DNA of 64,000 bases from Podospora pseudoanserina. Its lineage: Eukaryota > Ascomycota > Sordariomycetes > Sordariales > Podosporaceae. The notes under the pieces are model-generated. The model did not search any database and was not told where the DNA came from. It saw nothing but the letters and a program-made list of their open reading frames with translations. The stretch lies in NCBI RefSeq assembly GCF_035222485.1, contig NC_085921.1, positions 3,906,001 to 3,970,000 of the forward strand, written 5' to 3'. Positions 1-11,035 of this stretch are shown piece after piece. The stretch's first letter is position 1. Every line of letters starts with the position of its first letter. A program made the position numbers and the translations under genes.

Positions 1-949
1 TATCGAACGAGAGAATCCGGAGAGGGGCCATCTTAGACCACTCTCCAGAGGGCTTATGCGAAATCAGCTCTCGGTAGCTGATGACAGCTTCGAACTGACA
101 GTTGGACTGCTTGTTCATGTGGATAAGGTCATATGCGCCGGCGGGTGCTTCAACCCAAGACATGCCAGCAATCGAACAGTCTACCATGAACCGAAGCAAG
201 TACTGGATACTGTCGTAGGTCATGATGCCGCCATCATGCTTCCACATCCCCTTCCAGTTGGCCTCGCCTCTCTCGATCATGGTGCGGACCTTGTTGATGT
301 GTTTTGGATCGGTAACCGTAACCTTGATATAAGGATTTTGGACGTTCCCTTGGAAGCCATAGATATTTTCGCGCATGGTCAGCGATACATTATGAATGAC
401 CTGTTGATATTGGTGATTTTGCGACATCTGCGATTCGAGATATGCTTTGAACGCAAGGCAGTCCTCAACGACGAACGAGACTGGCGCCGCGACATAGAGG
501 TAGTGCTTGAAGTCTTTGACATGCAAAAGAACGGAGTTGCCGTTCTCGGTCACGCCAAATAGCTTCACAGCAGGTTGACCACCACCGATCGTACCCTCCT
601 CTGCCTCGATGGCTTGGAAGCAGAGACTGTGCTTGGAGGGATCGAAGTCGTTCGGAATGGGTGGCCGCTCCCATGCTTGGTCCTTTTCTGAGTTGTTTTG
701 CTTGAGGTCTGAGATGTCCTGATTCAGTCTTTCGAGCACTTCGCTCTCGAAAACACTCTTCTGTTGGCTCGAGGCCATTCTGCCTTTGCTGTCATTTTGA
801 GAGCTCTTGAAGCGTTGTGCTGGAGATGATGTGGGCTCATCGATGCGGCGCTTCTTGGTGGTGGCGGTAGAGGGAGTTGCGGCGATGTTCCGCCGGGTGC
901 TTGAAGCCTCCCCAAAGGCCCTTTTCTGCGGTAATGTCGCGGAAGGCAT
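1..949 (-). CDS. POL3: DNA polymerase delta catalytic subunit, N-terminal part (partial at left edge)
   Basis: This is the first 316 codons of the replicative DNA polymerase delta catalytic subunit, which synthesises the lagging strand and carries a 3'-5' proofreading exonuclease. The protein starts MPSATLPQKRAFGE and has a basic, disordered N-terminus of about 60 residues with a probable nuclear localisation stretch (KKRR). The conserved B-family N-terminal domain follows, and the reading frame leaves the window at PLRILSFD, the start of the exonuclease I motif (normally FDIE). No intron is seen in the part present. The ATG at 947-949 is the first in frame and gives the expected start relative to family length. 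The polymerase and zinc-finger domains lie outside the window. Identification rests on remembered family sequence and is strong for the region around the exonuclease motif. Confidence 0.93.
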   Translation of the reverse strand, partial: MPSATLPQKRAFGEASSTRRNIAATPSTATTKKRRIDEPTSSPAQRFKSSQNDSKGRMASSQQKSVFESEVLERLNQDISDLKQNNSEKDQAWERPPIPNDFDPSKHSLCFQAIEAEEGTIGGGQPAVKLFGVTENGNSVLLHVKDFKHYLYVAAPVSFVVEDCLAFKAYLESQMSQNHQYQQVIHNVSLTMRENIYGFQGNVQNPYIKVTVTDPKHINKVRTMIERGEANWKGMWKHDGGIMTYDSIQYLLRFMVDCSIAGMSWVEAPAGAYDLIHMNKQSNCQFEAVISYRELISHKPSGEWSKMAPLRILSFD

Positions 950-1655
950 TTTGGATTGCTTTGATGAAGGAGTGGCTTGCGGAAGAGCAAGTCTAGATTC
1001 CAGCTGTATGTCGAGGCATGGGATGGTGGGATATGGCAGCTGGGTTGTCTCTGGTTTGATGGGGATAGAAAGACGGTTAGAATAAGGACGTGGGATCTGG
1101 CTGGACTGTTGTTGGAGGTGTTGATGGCACGAACTCGAAATTCATTGAGCCAAAGAAACTGGGTGGACGCGCTCCATTCCCTTGTTACGTGACTGCCCCA
1201 CTTTCCCGACGCGAGAGTTAAATTGACCAGTGAGGTATGTACCCTGCGTTAGACTTTAAGTGGTTCCTGAAGACGGCCGCGACGCCACGCTCTTGCCTAC
1301 CTTAGAGCAAAACATATCGGGTTCAAGCAAAATCCTCTCTTGCTCGTCATTTATCCATTGGTCATTTCTAACAAAAGTGGATGACAGCTTACAGGAAGAG
1401 TTGGAGCAAAAGCGCAGCCTGCCAACTAGAACCACGTGAATTCGCGTTACCTAACCCTGACCCTGGACCCTCGCATCCATCTCAACCCATTTACCCCGCC
1501 AACCTTCATCGGATCTTATTGATTGTTTACTTTCACCAACATTCTCATTCAACTTACAACATCGACATCCAGAAACACCCCAAGATAAAAACCACTAGTC
1601 CAGTCTCACGAGTTATCCATAAAATATCTCAGTCAACAGCAGACTGACCTCCAAA
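950..1655. other. Divergent intergenic region POL3 / hypothetical gene
   Basis: This is the shared upstream region of two divergent genes. The half next to the plus-strand gene is pyrimidine-rich with CA-rich leader sequence, as in many fungal 5' UTRs. Apart from the two ACGCG cores I see no gene, RNA or repeat. Confidence 0.6.
1160..1220. promoter_or_regulatory. Pair of ACGCG cores upstream of POL3 (possible MCB-like sites)
   Basis: ACGCG occurs at 1167-1171 and 1209-1213, about 220-260 bases upstream of the POL3 start. ACGCG is the core of the MBF/MCB element that drives G1/S genes, including replication genes, in yeasts. Whether it works here is inference from motif and gene function only; a five-base motif occurs often by chance. 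Confidence 0.25.
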
Positions 1656-2725
1656 ATGGCTGATCGCCACCTCCCTCCCTCCTCCCGACTTATAACCACA
1701 ACCACTGGCCACATCCCTTCCAAACCCTCGTCTCGTCTCATCCAGCAGCCACCCGGCCCCTCAACCACTCCAACCACAAATCCACCGCCCCCAACTGCCA
1801 GCTCTGTCCGAAGAAACCTCTTCCAAAGCCAACTAACCCGCCGCGCACCTCACCAAGCCTCGTCCTCAACCTCCTCCGACACCATCCGTCTCCACCACCA
1901 CCACCACCACTCCAACTCCTACGACTCCTCCGACCCCTACCAAGACTCCCCACCTTTACCACCCCCCTCACCCTCCTCAGAGTCAATAGTTCCCCGCAAC
2001 TCCCACGGTGAAATCGAACTCCTGGGCGACCCCCCCACCCCTCCCTCTACGACTCAGACGATTCAGCCGACCGCAACAACAACTCTCCATCCCACCACCA
2101 CCACCACCACCACCACCCGGGGAACCAAAACGACTCCCAAAGGGCCGAACAAGCCGCCGCCCGCAACCGCCTCTCCGAAGCAGTCCGACAACACCAGCTC
2201 CACCAAAACAAACTCCTTATGTCCATCCCCGGTAGCAACATGGTGGGATCCGGTTACGGAATGCACCAACAACTAAATAACACCCAACCAGAAGGTCAGC
2301 AATACCACTCCCATTTCGATACCTCCCCCTTTCTCTTCAGTCCCACCACCGCACCTCACTGTTCTGATCCTTTTTGTTCTGGTCACCACTACCCTTCTTC
2401 TTCTACTTCCCCCGCTCAGAAATTAATCTACTATCCTACTTCTTCTCCTTCCTCCTCCTCCTCCTCCTCTTCTTCTTCTTCTTCTTCTTCTTCTTTGCCT
2501 CCCATTCCTCCCAGGCTTAATAAAAAGCGAAAGGGAAAAATGAAACCCATCGTCTTTGATGAGACTGTAGACGAAAATGACAAGGAAGACTCATTTGCTA
2601 AAACCAAAAAAATCACCGAAACAGAGCTCATCGAGGAGGTCAAAGCCAGTCTGCGAGCCAAAGTGGCTGCCCTGGCCCAAGATAACTGGATGTTTGAGCC
2701 GGAAGAGCTTCCGAGACCTCATTGA
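1656..2725 (+). CDS. Low-complexity hypothetical protein with an apparent frame break
   Basis: Function not recognised. The N-terminal part (from ATG 1656) is Pro/Thr/Ser-rich with a run of six His. The C-terminal part, ending at the TGA at 2723-2725, has a second His run, a long Ser run and a charged conserved-looking end (FDETVDENDKED, then NWMFEPEELPRPH). The two halves lie in different frames: the upstream frame reads to about 2045 (HGEIELLGD) and the downstream frame opens at about 2042 (LYDSDDSADRNNN). They meet at a C-run (2030-2036), where one extra base would give a continuous protein of about 356 residues. Alternatively, a 50-nt intron at 2008-2057 (GTGAAA...CTCAG) would restore frame and give about 339 residues, but its donor is weak and no branch site is obvious. 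The gene is therefore real but its exact structure is uncertain. Confidence 0.6.
2440..2495 (+). repeat. CTC/CTT trinucleotide tract encoding polyserine
   Basis: An imperfect pyrimidine microsatellite of about 55 bases (TCC then TTC units) lies inside the hypothetical gene and encodes a run of about 16 Ser. Such tracts are prone to length change between strains. Confidence 0.85.
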
Positions 2726-2908
2726 TCACCACGACTCAGATAATCATGTCAAAAAAAAAAAATGTAACGATACCCCAAGGCATTATGTATGCTCTTAATT
2801 ATCAAATTATCGGGCTCTGATCCCTTAACTCCAAAGAATCGTGTGTATCGTGTACATACAACACCAACGTATGCCCCCCTCCCCCGCGTGTCTTGCTTTC
2901 CTCCCTCA

Positions 2909-4026
2909 TTAATCCAGCCCCTCCGCAGCCGGCGCAGCCTCCACCCTCCTCGCCATCGGTCTCCCACCACTCCCACCACCACCACCCGGCATCCCCAAGA
3001 AGCTCCCCATCATGTCAAACAGCGGGTTGCTCTGCCTCGGTCTCTGAATCCCAAAGTACATCTCCCCAATCAGCTCCAGCGCCGTGTCCCACACCCCGTC
3101 CGTGGCCTCCTTGATCGTGGGCATGTACTTCCCCTTCAACTGCCTAAACACCTCTGGGTTGTTCCCCTTTTGCACCGCCACAATCAACAGTCCCAAAAAG
3201 TTCATGAGCGGCAGGCTAGGGAAGATCTTGGTCTCGCCAACATCTTGCGCAGCCAAAGACGGGTTCTCGGCGGCGAGCTGTGAAGTAAATACCTTGTAGC
3301 ACGTGGTCGCCGCCTTGAGGTTGGCCATCAACAGGTACGGAAGGACTGCCCTTGCGCAGTAGAGGGGCGCGGTGTGGGTTTCATCCTGCTTGTACCATTC
3401 ATACTCCAACTGCGCAAGGACAGGAGGGGAGTCTTTCGTGGTGCCGAGGATCAAATGGCGCTCCGCCTCGTCGAGGCTCTCTTTTTCCTCTGCCAACATG
3501 GAGCCGATGACGTGGTGAAGTTCTGGGTCGCCGGCGGGGTAGTCTGAGTACTTCTTTGACCACCTATTTATTATCCTGTCAGTCTATCACTTGTTCATAA
3601 CGTTGGAGATGATGATGGGGTGGGAACGTACTCGACCACATCCTTCACGAACTTCTTCCTGTTCGGCTCGGCGGGGTCAAACAGCCTCAAACAGGTCAGC
3701 ACCCTCCCCTTGCTTGTAGCGTCCACCTTCAGCCCAGCCTGCTTGTAAACATCCACCAGCAAGATAGCGAGATCGCCCCCACTGCCGCCGCCTGTTGGAC
3801 CTGTCTTGAGGAGGGACTGGGAGACAGAGGACAGAATGTCGATGGCGGCGGTATAGTTTTGCGATTTGGTGTACCGGGCCGCGACGAGTCGGGTCTCTTG
3901 GGCGGCTTCGTATTGGGCCTCGAAGGGCATGCCGGGGGTGATTTTGGATTGGAGGCGGGTGATGATTTTGGCTATTTTGGGGTTTGTGGGAGCCGCCGCC
4001 GGGGCGGGGGATGGGGAGGAGGCCAT
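2909..4026 (-). CDS. GET4: GET4-like protein, guided entry of tail-anchored proteins
   Basis: Get4 binds Get5 and Sgt2 in the cytosol and hands tail-anchored membrane proteins to the ATPase Get3 for insertion into the ER. Two exons: 4026-3632 and 3563-2909, with a 68-nt intron at 3564-3631 (GTACGT donor, CTGAC branch, TAG acceptor). The join reads FVKDVVE-WSKKYSDYPAGD without a break. The product is about 349 residues. It starts MASSPSPAPAAAP, has the alpha-helical TPR-like repeats of the family (QYEAAQETRLVAARY, then FLGLLIVAVQKGN), and ends in a Gly-rich tail. The start at 4024-4026 is the ATG nearest the conserved block; in-frame sequence upstream looks non-coding. Length and motifs agree with fungal Get4. 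Confidence 0.9.
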
Positions 4027-4773
4027 CGTGAGAGGCTGATTGGGGAGGGTTGATATGGGAGGCTGTCGAGTGGTTACAGGAGAGGTGAAGTGAGGTGAGG
4101 TGAAGCTTAGGTCGAGATCGGTTCGGCTCGAAGTCGGTGTTGCACTGTTCAGCTTGTGGGGAGCTCTGCGCGCGTGAAAGTAAATACGCAGGTAGTTGAC
4201 GCAGAGAGTCAAAGGTTCAGCAACGCAAGGTAAGGTACAGTTAGGTTTAGGAGAGTGTAGCTAAATCCATTGCGTCGGGACAGTTTATGCTCAAGGTCAG
4301 GTCCACGTCCAACGTCCCCTCGTCTCCACTCTTGCGCAACTGCCTGCCGCTTCGTGTGCTTTGCCCCGCAATGACGGATGATTCTTCGATCTTCTGCGGG
4401 GCACAAGTGACATGGGACGGCTTAAGCCCCGCCCATTCTATCCTATATCAGGGTTAGGGTATGTTGGCACAACCTGAAGCCCCTGAACCCCTTTTCGCTG
4501 TGCGCATACTCTGTACCGATATCAGGTTCATCTTCACATGCATGCTAATCACTCAAAACAACAAGGTATAGTCGTATGTATACACTCGAAATTATCCCCA
4601 ACTTCCACACCACCAAGTCTATTAACTCGAACCGCTCCGTGTATTCTGATTTCCTGCCTTCTCTCTGCAATGATTTTCGCTAAACTTCTCAAATGGTATC
4701 ATCTGTCCACGCTGCTACAGAAACATCACAACAGTGGCCTTTCAAACAAGAATCCTCTATTATCCCATTCAAT
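4027..4773. other. Intergenic region upstream of GET4
   Basis: This holds the GET4 promoter and the 3' flank of the next minus-strand gene. It contains GGGTTAGGG at 4451-4459, a telomere-repeat-like nonamer. No ORF with coding character is seen. Confidence 0.55.
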
Positions 4774-7700
4774 TCAATCCGTAACCATCCTATCCCCATC
4801 TCCATTGTTCGTAATAGGATCAGCTAAACTCCCGCCACCTCCATTCCCACCCACATCGTTCGCACTCGTTTTCGTAGCAGCGTCGCCCTGAGCAATCTCA
4901 TAAGCGTCAGCGCTCGCAATTATTGGGAAAAAGGCAGAAGTGCGGCGTTCCACCATCTCCTGAACCGCCACACTTACCCCTTTCCCACCCACCGGTTCAC
5001 CACCATCCGCCCCATCCCCAACAACATCCAGCATCACTTCATCATCCTTGTCCCCTCCAGATCCAGCCGAAGCCCGGTTGGAAGACAAGGTATCAAGACT
5101 AGCCGACCTCTGCAGCTTTCCAGGTCCAGCAATGCCAGCCCACTGATCGTCGGCCCCTCGCTTCTTGGATGCTTCCGCCTCTGGTGGACGCTGGGACTGA
5201 TCCGTCTGTAGCTCCTTCTTGAAAAAGTGATTATCGTCCTTGACAAACTTCTGGAGCTTGTCCGGAAGAGGGTCGTACTTCTCATTCATGGCCGAATCAG
5301 TCGCATACACCAACATGCGGTTCTCCTTTGATTTGTTCCACATGTCGAGCACGGACTTGAGCTTCAAAAACTGTACACAAAAACCATGGTTAGTATCCTC
5401 AACCATGAGTAATCCACGAAAGCCGCTGCCACACATACCTCATACTCAACCCTGTTGCGATAAGACATCTTAAGCCACCAGCCACCGGTATCCTCCACTC
5501 CTGGAGACGAGCCCTCCTGGATGATATCATCCAATGGCTCCCCCGTCCATCGCAACAGAACTTGTGAATCCCCTATCACCGCGCCAACAAGCGTATACTT
5601 GTATGTGGGATTCCAGGCTGGGTCGTCAGACGGCGTGGTGAACTTTGCAGAATTCGCCTCAGACTTCGCTGCTATCGGGTGGAAAATCTGCTCATTGAGC
5701 TCTAGAATACAGTCAGTATATGTCAATCCATGTTCGCCTTGATTCAGAAAGAATGGTTCCACATACTCTCTGTCACGCTCTCGGTCCTAGCGATGACCTG
5801 TTCAAGCTGCTTGATTCTCGTCCGGTAATGAGCAAGAATTTCCTTCTCTTCGTCCGACCACGATGGCTCATCCTGTGAAGAAGGCAGATACATGACATCT
5901 TCCGCATTGCTGAAAGCATCGTTATAGTTCCTCCAAAGAGCTCCTTTTCTCATGCTTTCGATTTTGTCCTTCAGCGACTTTATAGTCGCGAGAGCCAACT
6001 CCTTGCGTGTCGCCTCGCCCTCTGCCGTTTTCAACCCATTCGTCTTTCTGCGGTACAGATCAATCTGCTCCCTTGCGATTTCCGCAAGCTTCTCCCGATT
6101 ACATGCCATGTATCGGTCAAGGTGAAAAATTTCTGGAATTTCGATGTCGTTTATACGGCTGTCTCTGGTCCGCAGAGTCAACACTGAAGATGGATGTCGA
6201 ATCATAGCTAGCATGCCTTGATCCAGATCCTCAGCCGCCACCGGAACGTCCGGATAAAACAGGAGGTCCAAATAATCGTACAAGGTCTTTGGTGACTTTG
6301 CTTCATACTTGGTATCGATGTGGTGGAGGGGAGCGGGTATGAATAAATCTAAAAGACCAAACTGGTCCTCCGACTGGTGCACTGTAATGTCCTGGATCGA
6401 AACGACCTCAACTTCCGACATCAGAACCGAGTAGCCCACTGTCGATGAAGAACCTTCGACGTCCCGCAGAGCATTGTTGTATGCAAATCTGTGAAGGAAC
6501 TCCTTTTCTTCATCGTCGTCGAAGTACCTTTCAGGTTCTGGGAACTGCGCCAAAATATCAGCTGTCGCATATGAGCGCGTTGTCCCCTCCAGAAAAGCCA
6601 TTAGACGGTGAACTTCAAATTCCCATCGCGGGCCGTTAACCGTGATCGGCTCGCCCTTCCACCAATCCTGTGAACAACGGTATCCCCATGCTGGCTCATC
6701 ACCGATCCTGAGCAAAGTATTCCGCGCCGCAGGAATTCGTTGTAAGATCATCAGTAGACCGCCCAGCAGATGACTATTGTGGTTCGGCCGGCGCCTGAGA
6801 AACACGGGCAGGCCTGGTTTTCTTTGTCGGCAAGTCGGTACCTCATCTTCAAGTGGCGGCGGATAATGACTGGTCACCGCCCATTCTTCCTCCGAGTAGT
6901 GCTCTCTGGTGGCCGGCCCAAATTGACCCTTAGCTGAGGACGAGGGCCTAGGAGGTAGTGTTGGTTTCTGCGCTGCGAGCGATGCCGCTACGGCCTTTTG
7001 AATATCCTCGTCTTCCTGCTCTTTGGATGTTGGGGCCCTGTTGTCCGCTCTGGATGGGACGCGTGTGGGAGGCGCGCCCGTGGTTCCAGGAGTCTGACCG
7101 TACAGAACCTCATCCTCGCCTTGAATTCTGAAAGCTAAAACCTGTCAGCAATTTGCTCATTTTTGACTTCCAGAAAACAACGCCCTTGTGTGGCTGTGAT
7201 AAGGAGTATCCGCAGGTCAAGATAGCCCCATGCAGAAAGCAACCAATACTACCTGAAAATCAGACAGCCCTAAAGCTTACTCCGGATGCAATTCTAAAAT
7301 CGAGTGGACTTGTCCGCATCCCCAGAAGACCTCACAATGACCTTCACACGCATGGCCCCGCTCAAAGTAACCCATCCAACAGTAAAGCCACCACGCGCAC
7401 TTCCTTCGCCGGTTCAAGGGTAAAAGGGGTCTACTCACAAGATGATGACTCCGCCCCCAACAACGGCGTGATATTCGACGTTTCTGTCGCCTCCAATCCA
7501 GGCATTTCCTCCCAGCTATCCCAGCCAGTAGTAGCGGATTTATCAGTAGAAGGTTTATCCTTATATCTCGACACCCATTCCTATTTCCACAATCATGTCA
7601 ATCCCCTACCCTACACCCCAAGAACAAGCCAAACTTACATCGGTACCACAAAGTGTAAACCACTCTTCAACAACGGCATTGACATTGTTGTTGTGCTTTC

Positions 7701-7806
7701 TCAGGGCCCTGATCAGCATCAAATTGTCCGGAAAGACAATCCCAGTTTCTGTCGCCATCTTATGAGCCTCCTGCTCCTTATTCGTGAGCATGGATTCGTC
7801 CGCCAT
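4774..7806 (-). CDS. UBA-like/UIM protein with a USP-type fold, probably catalytically inactive
   Basis: Five exons: 7806-7639, 7580-7439, 7134-5767, 5701-5439, 5370-4774. Introns have GTAAGT, GTGAGT, GTATGT and GTATGT donors; the second is long (304 nt). The product is about 845 residues. Residues 10-60 look UBA-like (ALRKHNNNVNAVVEEWF). Residues 144-159 are a textbook ubiquitin-interacting motif (EDEDIQKAVAASLAAQ). A USP-like fold follows: residues 219-244 (PNHNSHLLGGLLMILQRIP) align with the USP Cys box, but no Cys is present. The C-terminal block (TYKYTLVGAVIGD, then GGWWLKMSYRNRVEYEF) aligns with the USP His box, but its GHY is absent. A long central helical region and an acidic, disordered tail complete it. 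I infer a ubiquitin-binding adaptor rather than an active protease; the substrate is unknown. The E2 gene next door is on the same strand, but the pairing may be chance. Confidence 0.75.
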
Positions 7807-8888
7807 GGTGTCCCCGGCTTCCAGTTATCGTTGTGTAGTGTTGCCGCAATCACGCCCCCCGTCAGGTGGTATGTTCGAGAGAGCCAAAGTTGATCCGTTC
7901 AAGCTTCCATCGAAAGTGGGCGGTGGATACTCCTAGAGGGCGAGCTGAAGGGCCCAGGGGTGAAAGCCACTGCAGAAAGCGGTGCGTTCGTAGTCCGGTG
8001 GCCGAAAGTCTTTTGGGGTAAGCAATAATCCTGTAAAAGCTTCTGTCGTTTGTCAAAGTAGATGTTATGAGCAAGCCCGTGGCCCATCGAATATTAGCAA
8101 GTGTTATGACAGAACCGATATTGAGTGTTCTTCGAAGCGAATGATTTCCGTGGCGGGGGGTGACGCGGGTGGAGGGGTTAACTCGGAAGTTGCTGGGAGG
8201 CAAGACGGATGATCGCTTTCGGTCGTTTGTTGGCTGGAGGAAGTTGTCGGGCTTCTCTCAACTTTTCAAAGCAGTTGTAATCTGGTCAGGAGGTACAGAA
8301 GGTGGGATAGTCGCTGGAACCACACGACCCAATTTACAAGGAAGCTGCAGCGCATCTTTGGTTTTGGGGGGTGGGCAGCTGCTTGTCTCATGGTCTTGGC
8401 AGCCCATCTCAACGCACGGGCCATGACAATTCACCCCGCCATGGTGGTTTGGAGAATCAGTACGTTGACATAGAATATGTTTGCAACTGACAGGAGCTCG
8501 CGGTGTAATGTATAGTTTGTTCGTTATCTAGAGTCAATAAAACGATTAATATCTCCCGTATACCAGCTTTAGCATCACTCCTCGCTGTATTTCACACCAG
8601 ACAAACAAAGCTCTTCGCAATCCTGAACGCAGCCCATCTATTCGGCTTTCGCTCCCTGGCCTCCCATAAATAAATACGCCGTGCTTCCAACAAACATAAA
8701 ACAACCAGCCAAGCATTGTGAAGGAACCCTCACCCAGTATTTCCTACTTCCCCAGCCCATAAACGCCCATTCTCGCCGTTCGAGGTGTTCCCCATGCAAT
8801 GCACGCTAGACGGATGGGAAACCGAACCGATAGACAGAAGGAAAGGTGTAAAATGACCGTAAAGAACTCTCCCGCGATAAACTGTTGA
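7807..8888. other. Intergenic region between the UIM gene and the E2 gene
   Basis: About 1.1 kb containing the UIM-gene promoter and the E2 3' flank. Short open frames on both strands have no recognisable features or codon bias. No RNA gene or repeat seen. Confidence 0.55.
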
Positions 8889-9726
8889 TCACCGCTTCTT
8901 GGTCCCCGCGCCAGAAGCAACCTCATCCTCACTGCCATCATCATCACTGCCCTCCTCTTCCCCATCCCCCTCTTCATCATCCTCATCACCCTCAAAATCC
9001 TCCATCTCCTCGTCGCCGGTATCACTCCCTCCAAAATCAAAATCCTCATCGCTTTCTTGCCAAAAACCGTCATCATTCTCCATCTTCGGCGGCGGCGCAC
9101 TCTCAAAGCTCCTCGGCATCTCAAACCCCTCGGGCACCTTTGTCTTGGAGTACTCCACCGTCTCCTTCGCCTTCCTGTTATACTCCTCCCTCCGATCCCG
9201 ATACATGACTCCCGCGTCGACATTAGCGGGGGAGCCAATCTCGGGATCGTCCAGCAGCAGCAACACCGATCTCAACACACTCTCCACACCATGCAGCGGT
9301 GTCCACCGCTCCGACGCCGACTCGCCAGACATGACATCCTCCCCGGGCGTGTGCAAGATCGAGATGCAGAGCTGGCCGTCGGGGTACACGTTGGGGTGGG
9401 TGATCGGGTTCAGGAAACGGAACTTGGGCGGGGAGTAAGGGTAATCTTCGCTAAACGACATCTCGGCCTGGAGGTAGGCGCCGTTGAAAACCGAGTCGGA
9501 GTTGATCACCATGAGGGCGAACCTCCATTTCATGATGTTAATGTCTTCGTTCTATAGTTTGAGAGAAAAACGCAAACAGGTTAGCTTCGAGTCATGCTTT
9601 GTAGGGAGCAAGCAGGGCAACAGGGAGACCTACATCGTCAAAATGAATCCACTTCTCCTGTCGCAAGGTCTTCATCTCCCCCAGGAGCCGCGTCTTCGCG
9701 GCCGTGGCCTTGCTCACTTTGGACAT
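8889..9726 (-). CDS. CDC34: Ubiquitin-conjugating enzyme E2, Cdc34/UBE2R type
   Basis: This E2 takes ubiquitin from E1 on its active cysteine and, in the Cdc34 family, works with SCF ubiquitin ligases on cell-cycle substrates. Two exons: 9726-9634 and 9551-8889, with an 82-nt intron (GTAGGT donor); the join reads WIHFDD-NEDINIMKWRF. The product is 251 residues. The HPN motif is at residues 83-85 and the catalytic Cys at 93 (GQLCISILHTPGED). The acidic loop insertion typical of Cdc34/Ubc7 follows (VMSGESASERW). After about residue 190 the tail is strongly acidic (runs of Asp/Glu), as in Cdc34, and ends GAGTKKR. Cdc34 is favoured over Ubc7 because Ubc7 lacks the acidic tail. Confidence 0.88.
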
Positions 9727-9956
9727 GGTGGGCGGGTTGGTTGGGGTGGGTGTGTGTGACTCGTAGAGGTAGGAAAAATATGACCGCAAGTTGCAAAAAC
9801 TCCAGTGACAGCGTCGGGAAGTCCAGACCAAAGTTAACAAAACCAAGGGCTGTTTTGCCGCAAGAAAGAGCGTGGGCGGAGAGATACGGGTGGTGGAAGT
9901 TGACAGTAGGGAGAATGCAGGTCAAAGATCAAGGCAGCTGATGGACAGGTTGTTTC

Positions 9957-9985
9957 AGGCTTTATTTAAGAAAGGCCTAAAGCCT
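9957..9985. repeat. Inverted repeat AGGCTTTA ... TAAAGCCT
   Basis: Perfect 8-base arms at 9957-9964 and 9978-9985 with a 13-base spacer, about 230 bases upstream of the E2 start. It could be a small hairpin or a dyad binding site; function unknown. Confidence 0.5.
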
Positions 9986-10019
9986 GGCCCTGCTAGGATG
10001 GCTGGCGGGGGTGTATCAA

Positions 10020-10038
10020 CCACACTGCGGCAGTGTGG
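10020..10038. repeat. Near-continuous palindrome CCACACTGC-G-GCAGTGTGG
   Basis: Perfect 9-base arms are separated by a single base, which suits a dimeric DNA-binding protein better than a hairpin. It lies about 290 bases upstream of the E2 gene. No known regulator assigned. Confidence 0.5.
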
Positions 10039-11035
10039 GGAAGAGGGGCGTGCGAGGAAGCTTTTACTTGGGTCAGGGTGAACAGAAATACTCAACAAAC
10101 ACTTGTAAAGGGATGGGAAATTAAGCTCTAATATAATCTAATACTGAGATCCAGTGGCAGATGCCTTCTTCATCTTAAGATCTGTCCGAGAAGAAAAATG
10201 CTGAGTTCAACAAGTCGTTCCGGTTTCCTGCCACTCGCCGCATGTTGGCAACCGACCACCACGAACACCCAGGGTAGGCCTGGACACGGCCCACGCGCCC
10301 AAGTGCCGCGTCCATGGGTGCGATACCGCCCCGCCACACGCTGAGTTAAGCAACAGGGGGCTTCCGCCGGGGCTTGGGATTGGTCCCAGCGATCCCGAGC
10401 CGACTGCGAGCCCAGCCGTCAAGGTGTCACCGACACCAGACACCCCGTGACAGTGTTCCATTGAGTGGTCAATGGAACTTCCATTCGCATGCTTTGATCA
10501 GCTTCTGAAGGTTCTGAAAATTCAATGTAAGCCACATCATGCAGACAAGACGCGGAGAACTCTCACAGTACGCAGCCGGGCATGCCGGACGGAGTTCAGG
10601 TGGGAGCGTGTTGGCCAGTGGCTAAAGCCACTAAATCACCACCACTTTTTAGCTCCAGACCGCAAACACACTTCGGAATTGCTTCTTTGTGCGCAAATTT
10701 CATGTGAAACTTTCAGAGAACATATGTGGTATTACACTAAACCTTCATAACATCAACGCTGGGTATCAAACTCGATCTGCCTAAAACGCTAAAAACCTGA
10801 CCACCTATGAGCCAACCCAAACAAACAACCAAACCCTGCTCAAAGATATGCCGCCGACCTAGTATAGTATTGAAAGAAATACTAAAAGCCTTCCTTGGTG
10901 AGTTTATATACGTCGATGGTCCCGGGAGAATCTCCGCCCTCGAAGACGAGAAAGAAATGAGCTTAGCAACAACAGCTGGACCGATATATATCATAAGATA
11001 GAATGTGAAAACCGCCTTGGCCGCGGGGGAGCAAC

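Larger units (their letters stand above)
9727..11035. other. Intergenic region upstream of the E2 gene
   Basis: About 1.3 kb with the E2 promoter, two inverted repeats (listed separately), a GC-rich stretch at 10210-10450 without coding character, and the 3' flank of the GCN2 gene. I checked it for tRNA and 5S signatures and found none. Confidence 0.5.

Noticed and set aside
4451-4459. GGGTTAGGG considered as a true internal telomere remnant
   Set aside because: Only one and a half repeat units; too short to be a fusion scar.
7153-7893. 246-residue plus-strand frame across the UIM gene introns
   Set aside because: Overlaps supported exons 1 and 2 on the minus strand and shows no codon bias or motif.
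10210-10450. GC-rich block considered as a 5S rRNA or other RNA gene
   Set aside because: It does not match the fungal 5S sequence as I know it and has no clear stem set.
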